In this document: in pieces, positions 31,759-37,357 of the stretch
How positions within the stretch are numbered: position 1 is the stretch's first letter
How the letters are laid out: each line of letters opens with the position of its first letter
DNA from: an uncultured Dialister sp.
GTDB taxonomy: Bacteria > Bacillota > Negativicutes > Veillonellales > Dialisteraceae
DNA: 37,357 nucleotides
Reading direction: 5' to 3'
Assembly (NCBI GenBank): GCA_900543455.1
Contig: UQRR01000010.1
Span: 1 to 37,357 of the forward strand
The notes under the pieces: model-generated
What the model saw: only the letters and a program-made list of their open reading frames with translations
Database searches by the model: none
What the model was told of the DNA's origin: nothing
Position numbers and translations under genes: made by a program

Positions 31759-32727
31759 ATGGCAGAAAAAACAGAACAGATCATGGTGAATGATCGCGAG
31801 GAGGCCGGCGCGCTTTTAGAGCGGGACAGCTCATACCTTGCCATCATCGGCGAGCATTACGGCGCAGACATCTTTGCCCGCGGCAATCTCATTCGGCTCA
31901 AGGGCGAGGAAGAGGCAGTCGATCAGAGCATGCGCGTGATCGGGAGACTTCGGCGGATGATCCGCCAGCGGATCCGTCTCTCTGCGCGGCAGGTCAGGAT
32001 GGTGATGTCCCTCTTGGATGAAGGCAAAGAGCAGCTGCTCGAAGACATGGAAGACGACATCATCAATTTCACCAAGCAGGGCGCGCCGCTGCGCCCACGG
32101 ACTGTGGGACAGAAAATCTACGTCGATACCATCCGGAGAAATTCCATCACCTTCGGCATCGGCCCCGCTGGGACAGGCAAGACGTACCTCGCTGTCGCAC
32201 TCGCCGCCTTTGCGCTTCGAAATCACGATGTCCAGCGCATCATCCTCGTCCGTCCGGCGGTCGAAGCCGGTGAGAAACTGGGCTTCCTTCCCGGGGATCT
32301 GCAGGAAAAGGTGAATCCGTACCTTCGCCCTCTCTTTGACGGACTGCTGGATATGTTCGGCCCGGAAGACTTCATGCGGCTGCAACAGAAGGGACAGATC
32401 GAAGTCGCACCGCTCGCCTACATGCGCGGGCGCACGCTTGAGAAATCCTTCATCATCCTTGATGAAGCGCAGAATACCACCATCGAGCAGATCAAAATGT
32501 TCCTGACACGTCTCGGGCACCGCTCGAAGATGGTCATCAATGGCGATACCACGCAGATCGATCTCCCGCCTCATGTCAAGAGCGGCCTCATCGATGCCGA
32601 GCGCGTGCTGAAGCATGTGAAAGACATCGGGCATGTCTATTTCAATGAAGACGATGTCGTCAGACATGATCTTGTGGCGGCGATCATTCATGCCTACGAA
32701 GAAGATGCGAAGAAAAAGAGTCACTAG
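31759..32727 (+). CDS. phoH: PhoH family protein
   Basis: The protein has 322 residues. The start at 31759 has AAAGGA 6 nt upstream; an in-frame ATG at 31720 lies inside the promoter. It is a cytoplasmic ATPase linked to RNA metabolism. An N-terminal KH-like segment (about 20-75, YGADIFARGNLIRLKG) is followed by Walker A GPAGTGKTYLA (135-145), Walker B FIILDEAQNTT (about 231-241) and MVINGDTTQIDLP. In Firmicutes phoH normally lies in one transcript with ybeY and era, as in this gene order. The final KKKSH and stop TAG (32725-32727) come from repeat module A. Confidence 0.92.
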   Translation: MAEKTEQIMVNDREEAGALLERDSSYLAIIGEHYGADIFARGNLIRLKGEEEAVDQSMRVIGRLRRMIRQRIRLSARQVRMVMSLLDEGKEQLLEDMEDDIINFTKQGAPLRPRTVGQKIYVDTIRRNSITFGIGPAGTGKTYLAVALAAFALRNHDVQRIILVRPAVEAGEKLGFLPGDLQEKVNPYLRPLFDGLLDMFGPEDFMRLQQKGQIEVAPLAYMRGRTLEKSFIILDEAQNTTIEQIKMFLTRLGHRSKMVINGDTTQIDLPPHVKSGLIDAERVLKHVKDIGHVYFNEDDVVRHDLVAAIIHAYEEDAKKKSH

Positions 32728-33027
32728 TGGCTGGTGACTGGTGACTAGTGACTGGTGACTAGTGACTAGTGGCTAGTAGCTAGGGATTAGGGATTGGGGA
32801 TTAGGAGTGACTAGTGACTGGTGACTGGTGACTTAAATGCCACTTTCGAGCATCGCTCTATTTATACTCCGCGGCGCTTCTATGTTTTTATGCGCCGCAC
32901 CACCACTCCTCACTCCTAACTCCTCACTCCTAACTGGCGAGTAGAGCTTTCACACGCAATCAAGGGACGACACGTCCCATGGGCTCACCCTGAACCCTGA
33001 ACCCTGAACCTTGAACCTTGAACCCAC
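32722..33027 (+). repeat. Complete cassette A-C-D-E-F
   Basis: A long module A (32722-32832, GTGACTG/GTGACTA with GGGATTA units), C (about 32840-32900), D (CACTCCT/AACTCCT units, 32902-32935), E (about 32938-32988) and F (three CCCTGAA, two CCTTGAA, to 33023). No B element. It lies between phoH and ybeY. Confidence 0.88.
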
Positions 33028-33067
33028 GACTTTCCATTCGAAAATCCATGATCTCGGAGGTGTTACC

Positions 33068-33568
33068 ATGGAAATCACGATCAATTACAGTGATATGAAA
33101 TTTTACGACGAAAATTACGAAAAGCTGATCCACACCGTCCTCACCAAGGGCGCAGAGCTGCAGAAGGTGCCGGAAGAGGCAGAGATCAGCGTCCTCATCT
33201 GTGATGCGGATACCATCCATGAGCTGAATCGCGACTACCGCAATGTCGATGCACCGACCGATGTCCTCTCCTTTGCGCTGAATGAAGGGGAGGAGGACAT
33301 CCCGGAGGAAGAAACAGAGCTGGGAGACATTGTCATCAATCTGGATCGTGCTATCCAGCAGGCCAAAGAATTCGGACACAGCACGGAACGCGAAGTAGCT
33401 TACCTCTCCGTTCACGGCTTCCTTCACATTCTTGGCTATGACCATTATGACCCCGAAGAAAAGAAAGCCATGCGAAAGGCGGAAGAAGATATCCTCTCCG
33501 CCTGCGGCATCACCCGCATGATGACCGAAGGGGAGATCGAAAGGGAAGAAGCGGGAATGAGTGACTAG
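33068..33568 (+). CDS. ybeY: Endoribonuclease YbeY (16S rRNA maturation)
   Basis: The protein has 166 residues. The start at 33068 has CGGAGG (33055-33060) 7 nt upstream. It is a zinc-dependent endoribonuclease for 16S rRNA 3'-end maturation and ribosome quality control. The signature SVHGFLHILGYDH gives the three zinc ligands His116, His120 and His126; NRDYRNVDAPTDVLSFAL is the other conserved block. A long acidic stretch (EGEEDIPEEETE, about 74-85) is typical of Firmicute homologues. The last residues SD and the TAG stop (33566-33568) are within module A. Confidence 0.93.
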   Translation: MEITINYSDMKFYDENYEKLIHTVLTKGAELQKVPEEAEISVLICDADTIHELNRDYRNVDAPTDVLSFALNEGEEDIPEEETELGDIVINLDRAIQQAKEFGHSTEREVAYLSVHGFLHILGYDHYDPEEKKAMRKAEEDILSACGITRMMTEGEIEREEAGMSD

Positions 33569-33812
33569 TGACTGGGGACTAGATCAAGAGACTAGAAGAT
33601 ATCAGACTCCCGTATCGTCATTTCGAGCGAAGCGAGAAATCTTTGTCATTCGCGGTTCGGCGAACAATGTTGGGAAACCCCAAACGGGAAACCTGCTATC
33701 AAGAGACCTTAGGGCATCGCCCTATATATTTGCGGCGAAGCCGCCACCTTCATTCCTCATTCGAGGAGAGCTTTCATTCGCAATCCATGGGCGATCCGCC
33801 CCACAGGCTAAC
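33560..33812 (+). repeat. Cassette A-B2-C-D-E
   Basis: Module A (33560-33580), B2 (about 33615-33712: left arm plus CCCAAACGGGAAACCTGCT, as at 1005-1094), short C (CGGCGAAGCCGCCACC), D, then E ending GGCTAACCC at about 33812. It separates ybeY from era; no promoter is evident. Confidence 0.85.
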
Positions 33813-33838
33813 CCTGCCATCTTTATTTAGGAGACTCT

Positions 33839-34744
33839 ATGAATAACGAAACCAAATTTCACTCCGGCTTTGTCGCTCTTGTCGGGCGGCCGAATGTCGG
33901 TAAATCCACACTTATGAATGCCCTTCTGGGGGAAAAGATTTCCATCGTGTCTGCTCACGCACAGACGACCAGAAATAAGATCACCGGCGTATGGAACGGC
34001 GAGAATTCCCAGGTGGTCTTTCTGGACACCCCCGGCATGCACAAGCCGCAGAGCAAGCTCGGCGAAGTGATCCGTCAGAATAGCATGGACGCTTTGGACG
34101 AGGTCGACCTCATCGTCTTCCTCTGCGCCGTGAACGATCCTCTGGGCGCGGGCGACCGCTACATCATTTCCCTCCTGAAGGACCGCAAGGTGCCGGTCAT
34201 CCTTGCGCTGTCGAAAACGGACCTGATCTCCAAGGACGAGCTCTTGAAGAAGCTCGTGCAGTACGATAAGATCTACAAGTTTGCAGAGATCGTCCCGCTC
34301 TCTGCAAAGACTGGAGAGAATCTGGATGTCCTCATGAAGATGGTGGAAAAGTACCTGCCCGAAGGTCCGAAGTACTTCCCCGATGACATGGTGACTGACC
34401 AGCCGGAGAGAAACATCGTGCAGGAGATCGTTCGTGAAAAGCTCCTGACGCGCACACGCGATGAAGTGCCGCACGCCATCGGCGTCTTCACAGAAGAATT
34501 CCATGAACGTGAAAATGGCAAGGTCTACATCCGCTGCACGATCTACGTCGAGCGTGATTCGCAGAAACGCATCATCATCGGCAAGAAAGGCACCGTCCTC
34601 AAAGAAGCAGGACAGGAAGCCCGCGAAGAGATCCAAAGTCTCATCGGCGCTCCCGTCTTCCTCGACCTCTGGGTCAAGGTCAGCAAGGACTGGAAGAACA
34701 AGGATTATATCCTAAGGGAGCTTGGGTACAAGGAACACAGGTAG
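33839..34744 (+). CDS. era: GTPase Era
   Basis: The protein has 301 residues, the usual length. AGGAG lies upstream of the ATG. It is a ribosome-assembly GTPase that binds 16S rRNA. G1 GRPNVGKST (16-24), G2 TTRNKITG, G3 DTPGMHKPQ (about 62-70), G4 LSKTD (the common N is replaced by S in NKxD, about 123-127), G5 SAKTG; C-terminal KH domain (about 205-285, with IIIGKKGTVLKEAGQEARE). A repeat cassette follows its stop within 10 nt. The genes dgkA and cdd, often between ybeY and era, are absent. Confidence 0.94.
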   Translation: MNNETKFHSGFVALVGRPNVGKSTLMNALLGEKISIVSAHAQTTRNKITGVWNGENSQVVFLDTPGMHKPQSKLGEVIRQNSMDALDEVDLIVFLCAVNDPLGAGDRYIISLLKDRKVPVILALSKTDLISKDELLKKLVQYDKIYKFAEIVPLSAKTGENLDVLMKMVEKYLPEGPKYFPDDMVTDQPERNIVQEIVREKLLTRTRDEVPHAIGVFTEEFHERENGKVYIRCTIYVERDSQKRIIIGKKGTVLKEAGQEAREEIQSLIGAPVFLDLWVKVSKDWKNKDYILRELGYKEHR

Positions 34745-34747
34745 CAG

Positions 34748-35130
34748 CTGGTGACTAGTGACTAGTGACTGGTGACTGGTGACTAGTGGCTAGTGGCTAG
34801 GAGGCTAGGAGACTAGGAGACTCTCGTATCGTCATTTCGAGCGAAGCGAGAAATCTTTCTTGCAGACCGCTAAACGAAGGATGTGTGAAAGCAGAAATAC
34901 GTAGCACCAAGGCGTCGTTTCCGGACCGGTGCTTATGTGATACTGACCGCAGTGCAAGAAAGATCCCTCGGCTACGCTCGGGATGACGACAGCGCGAAGC
35001 ACTATCAAAATTCCGCGGCGCTTCCATATTTTTATGCGCCGCACCACCATTCCTAATTCCTCATTCCTAATTCCTCATTCAAGCAGAGCTTTCATCTCCA
35101 ATCAAAGGGCAGCATGCCCCAGAGCTAACC
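34748..35130 (+). repeat. Complete cassette A-B1-C-D-E
   Basis: Module A (34749-34825), B1 (34829-34989), the C hairpin (about 35013-35044), D (four ATTCCTA/ATTCCTC units), E (about 35081-35132). No F tract beyond one CCCTGAA. No gene is present. Confidence 0.87.
34829..34989 (+). repeat. B1 inverted-repeat element, copy 4
   Basis: 161 bp, the same as the other B1 copies apart from a one-base deletion in the left arm (GAAGCGAG rather than GAAGTCGAG) and a few substitutions. Confidence 0.85.
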
Positions 35131-35217
35131 CTGAACCCGCTCCCTCTTTCCATTCCCTTTTCCCCTCATTTATGGTAATATGGTAGCCATAGACTATATT
35201 TATAACGAGGTGCAGGA

Positions 35218-36468
35218 ATGAATATCATCGACGAACTGAAATGGCGCGGGGCTGTGAATCAGCAGACCGACGAAGAGGGGTTATACAAGCTGGTGGGAGA
35301 GAAATCGATTTCCCTCTACTGCGGGATCGATCCGACGGGGGACAGCATGCACATCGGGCATCTGATCCCGTTCATGATCCTGAAGCGTTTCCAGCTGGCG
35401 GGGCATCATCCGGTTATCGTCATCGGCGGCGGCACGGGCTCCATCGGCGATCCGTCCGGCCGCAAGACGGAGCGTGTGCTCCAGTCGGCAGAGCAGGTCA
35501 AGCACAATGCGGAATGTCTGACGAACCAGATGAAGCGGCTCTTCGGGGATGACGGCTTCACGATGGTGAATAACTATGACTGGCTGTCGCAGATTTCCCT
35601 GCTGGATTTCCTTCGTGACTATGGCAAGCTTTTCAACATCAATACGATGCTCGCCAAGGATGTCGTGGCATCGCGCCTCGATACGGGGATTTCCTTCACG
35701 GAATTTTCTTACCAGATCCTGCAGTCCATCGATTTCAAGATGCTCTATGACAAATACGATGTGCAGCTGCAGATCGGCGGCTCGGACCAGTGGGGCAATA
35801 TCACGAATGGCGTCGACCTCATCCGCAAGATGGAAGACAAGCACGATGCCTACGGCCTCACCATCCCGCTGATGCTGAAGGCGGACGGCACGAAATTCGG
35901 CAAGACGGCGGGCGGCGCGGTATGGCTGGATCCGAAGAAGACGTCTCCGTATGAATTCTATCAGTTCTGGTTCAATCAGGATGACCGCGATGTCGTGAAG
36001 TACCTGAAGTATTTCACCTTCCTCTCAAAGGAGGAAATCGATGCGCTGGAAACCGAAGTCGCGGAGCATCCGGAGCATAGAAGCGCGCAGAGAAAGCTCG
36101 CGGAAGAAGTCACTCGCTTCGTTCACGGAGAAGCAGGCCTTTCGCAGGCGGAGAAGGTCACGCAGGCGCTCTTCTCCGGCCATATCGAAGAGCTCTCCGG
36201 CGAGGAAATCGAAGGCGCTTTCCGCAATACCAAGGGCGGCGAAGTGCATGAGGAGAAGATCAATATCGTCGAAGCGCTCGTCGAAGGCGGCGTAGAGAAG
36301 TCCAAGCGGCAGGCCAGAGAAGATGTGAAGAATGGCGCGATCCGTGTGAATGGCATCCAGGTGAAGGATGTGGAAGCAGAGATCTCCGCGCATCCGAATA
36401 CGAATGGCCAGTTCATCATCATCAAAAAAGGAAAGAAAAATTATTTCTCGATTCGCATCGTGAAATAG
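35218..36468 (+). CDS. tyrS: Tyrosyl-tRNA synthetase
   Basis: The protein has 416 residues. GAGGTG (about 35206-35211) is the ribosome site. It is a class I aminoacyl-tRNA synthetase: HIGH motif in DSMHIGHLIPF (about 43-53), tyrosine-binding segment SYQILQSIDFK and IGGSDQWGNI (about 186-195), a KFGKT second signature (about 225-229, the TyrS-type variant of KMSKS) and a C-terminal S4 RNA-binding domain (about 345-410). Its own leader (35131-35217) is short and does not contain a T-box, although T-box control of tyrS is common in Firmicutes. Confidence 0.94.
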   Translation: MNIIDELKWRGAVNQQTDEEGLYKLVGEKSISLYCGIDPTGDSMHIGHLIPFMILKRFQLAGHHPVIVIGGGTGSIGDPSGRKTERVLQSAEQVKHNAECLTNQMKRLFGDDGFTMVNNYDWLSQISLLDFLRDYGKLFNINTMLAKDVVASRLDTGISFTEFSYQILQSIDFKMLYDKYDVQLQIGGSDQWGNITNGVDLIRKMEDKHDAYGLTIPLMLKADGTKFGKTAGGAVWLDPKKTSPYEFYQFWFNQDDRDVVKYLKYFTFLSKEEIDALETEVAEHPEHRSAQRKLAEEVTRFVHGEAGLSQAEKVTQALFSGHIEELSGEEIEGAFRNTKGGEVHEEKINIVEALVEGGVEKSKRQAREDVKNGAIRVNGIQVKDVEAEISAHPNTNGQFIIIKKGKKNYFSIRIVK

Positions 36469-36476
36469 TCGTAGGG

Positions 36477-36505
36477 AAGCGGCAGACGAAGGTCTGCTGC
36501 TTTTT
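36477..36505 (+). terminator. Rho-independent terminator of tyrS
   Basis: AAGCGGCAGAC / GTCTGCTGCTT (11 bp with one G-U pair), GAAG loop, T-run. Confidence 0.9.
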
Positions 36506-36514
36506 GTTTAGGGG

Positions 36515-36722
36515 GGAGGGAGCCCGTGGGGCGTGGCGCCCTTTGATTGCGGATGAAAACTCTGCTTGAATGAGAAATTAGAAATGAGAAATGCGAAATG
36601 GTGGTGCGGCGCATCAAAATATGGAAGCGCCGCGGAGTGTAAATAATGGCGATGCCCGAACGTGGTATTTAGTCACCAGTCACTAGTCACTAGTCACTCC
36701 TAATTCCTAATCCCTGATTACT
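36515..36722 (-). repeat. Reverse intergenic cassette E-D-C-A
   Basis: Reverse E (GCCCGTGGGGCGTGGCGCCC, about 36520-36560), D (GAGAAAT/TAGAAAT), C hairpin (about 36605-36636), then CGATGCCCGAA (reverse start of C) and A (36669-36720: CAGTCAC, TAGTCAC, CTAATCC). Confidence 0.83.
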
Positions 36723-36737
36723 AATCACAAAAAACTA

Positions 36738-36765
36738 TTGACATTCATCCATAACATAGTATAAT
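36738..36765 (+). promoter_or_regulatory. Promoter of the T-box leader
   Basis: A consensus TTGACA (36738-36743), 16-nt spacer and TATAAT (36760-36765). It is the best -35/-10 pair in the window. Confidence 0.85.
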
Positions 36766-36779
36766 AAATTTCACAACGA

Positions 36780-36935
36780 AAGAACGAATAGCTAGGAACG
36801 GGAAAAGCATTCCGTAGAACTTTCAGAGAGCCGGCGATCGGTGCGAGCCGGCAGGGAAGGGATGCACGCTCACCCGGGAGTTTCAGAGATGAAAAAAGTA
36901 GTTTCTGACGCCGCCTGCGTTACAGGCACCTGAAA
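36780..36935 (+). promoter_or_regulatory. T-box unit 1: Stem I and Stem III, probable Leu specifier, no antiterminator of its own
   Basis: Stem I features: GGGAAAAGCATTCC (36800-36813), AGAGAGCCGGCG (36825-36836) with GGTGCGAGCCGG (distal loop), and a 3' arm in which CTC (36869-36871) is followed by ACC and GGGAG, the position of the specifier codon in T-boxes. A hairpin GCCTG / CAGGC (about 36913-36927) resembles Stem III. No GGGTGGTACCGCG follows before unit 2 begins. CTC would recognise uncharged tRNA-Leu; the specifier call is inference. Confidence 0.75.
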
Positions 36936-37153
36936 AGCGATGATCGGGACAAAGCATTCTGTGGTCCATGGCATAGAGAGCCGGCGTATGGTGCAAGCCG
37001 GAACATTCCACTGATTGATATCACCTGTGAGCTCCTTCTTCGAACGTAGTAAATGAAGGCGTCTGTCCACGTTACGGATGTGAGCTTGAGTATAATGTAG
37101 GGTGGTACCGCGCATGTCGCCCCTATTTCCAGTACGGAAATAGGGGCGTTTTT
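36936..37153 (+). promoter_or_regulatory. T-box unit 2: complete, probable Ile specifier
   Basis: Stem I: GGGACAAAGCATTCTG (36947-36962), AGAGAGCCGGCG (36975-36986) with GGTGCAAGCCGG, and a 3' arm with ATC (37020-37022) followed by ACC and GTGAG. Hairpins follow (CCTTC...GAAGG, about 37034-37059), then the T-box GGGTGGTACCGCG (37100-37112) and the terminator at 37118-37153. ATC would recognise uncharged tRNA-Ile. Binding of uncharged tRNA stabilises the antiterminator and lets transcription proceed. Confidence 0.85.
37118..37153 (+). terminator. T-box terminator 1
   Basis: CGCCCCTATTTCC / GGAAATAGGGGCG (13 bp) then TTTTT. It competes with the antiterminator formed by the T-box at 37100-37112. 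Confidence 0.92.
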
Positions 37154-37155
37154 AT

Positions 37156-37214
37156 ATGGTGACATCTCATTAGAAAGTGCTCTTTTGAGTGATAAAACCA
37201 GGGTGGTACCGCGG
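37156..37214 (+). promoter_or_regulatory. Second antiterminator (T-box) without an adjacent Stem I
   Basis: Only a small interrupted hairpin (TCATT ... AGTGA enclosing AAAG/CTTT, about 37168-37192) lies between terminator 1 and a second exact GGGTGGTACCGCGG (37201-37214). There is no room for a Stem I in these 45 nt, so this antiterminator must be served by a Stem I further upstream, most simply unit 1. Confidence 0.8.
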
Positions 37215-37221
37215 AAATTTT

Positions 37222-37264
37222 CGCCCCTGCTGCAATGACGCCAGATTGCAGCAGGGGCGTTTTT
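37222..37264 (+). terminator. T-box terminator 2
   Basis: CGCCCCTGCTGCAAT / ATTGCAGCAGGGGCG (15 bp), 8-nt loop, then TTTTT. The regulated gene must lie beyond the right edge of the window. Confidence 0.92.
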
Positions 37265-37289
37265 ATTGCTATTCGTTCTGGGATGGGAT

Positions 37290-37357
37290 TTTTAAGTGGC
37301 TAGTAGCTAGTGACTAGTGACTTGTGACTGGTAGCTAGGGATTAGTGGCTAGGGATT
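37290..37357 (+). repeat. Module A at the right edge
   Basis: GTGGCTA, GTAGCTA, GTGACTA, GTGACTT, GTGACTG and GGGATTA heptamers run to the end of the window. A cassette therefore separates the T-box leader from its gene. Confidence 0.88.

Noticed and set aside
35131..35217. T-box or other riboswitch in front of tyrS
   Set aside because: The leader of about 85 nt holds no AGAGAG Stem I element and no GGGTGGTACCGCG, so tyrS does not appear to have T-box control here.

Overview
The window reads as chromosomal DNA of an anaerobic, diderm Firmicute of the Negativicutes (Dialister/Veillonellaceae-like). This is an inference from gene content: a Na+-translocating decarboxylase beta subunit, a TAXI-type TRAP transporter, group-4-hydrogenase-like membrane subunits, tandem T-box RNA, and Firmicute-type phoH-ybeY-era and sbcDC neighbourhoods. 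I support 27 protein genes. All are on the + strand except a RelE/DinJ-type toxin-antitoxin pair and nadE. No rRNA, tRNA or CRISPR array was recognised.

Layout. 1-1.3 kb: a terminator, a promoter-to-terminator unit of about 650 nt with no convincing protein (candidate structured RNA), then repeats. 1.3-4.2 kb: a soluble hybrid histidine kinase. 4.7-7.6 kb: a Rex-like operator and a two-gene HyfB/HyfC-like membrane module. 8.1-9.3 kb: acyl-CoA thioesterase and glutamate racemase. 9.7-11.7 kb: a membrane protein, a CofE-like protein and a small membrane protein. 12.2-13.4 kb: oadB and a 39-codon OadG-like remnant. 13.9-15.3 kb: M18 aminopeptidase. 16-19.5 kb: TRAP permease and TAXI binding lipoprotein. 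19.6-22 kb: MNT/HEPN toxin-antitoxin module and a DUF234-type ATPase. 22.1-25.9 kb: sbcD-sbcC. 26.3-27 kb: relE/dinJ (minus). 27.4-27.9 kb: possible ComK-like protein. 28-29.9 kb: nadE (minus). 30.7-36.5 kb: radical SAM protein, phoH, ybeY, era, tyrS. 36.7-37.3 kb: an unusual T-box leader with two Stem I domains followed by two antiterminator/terminator units; its target gene lies beyond the window.

The outstanding feature is what lies between the genes. Most intergenic gaps hold a composite cassette built from the same modules in a constant order. A = units of GTGACTA/GTGACTG and GGGATTA; B = a 162-bp inverted-repeat element or a shorter variant; C = a GCGGCGC...GCGCCGC hairpin; D = ATTCCTA/ATTTCTC units; E = a conserved stretch of about 50 nt ending in GGGCTAACCC; F = CCCTGAA/CCTTGAA units. 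The tandem modules A, D and F nearly all have a period of exactly 7 nt. Cassettes occur in both orientations, abut stop codons, provide the stop codon of at least five genes, supply -35 hexamers to some promoters, and separate genes that are normally co-transcribed (TRAP permease/binding protein; phoH/ybeY/era). A second, unrelated MITE-like family (22-bp inverted ends) is present in three forms. The heptamer tracts recall the STRR heptanucleotide repeats of filamentous cyanobacteria, but here they are organised into an ordered multi-module element, which I regard as the most promising undescribed system in the window.
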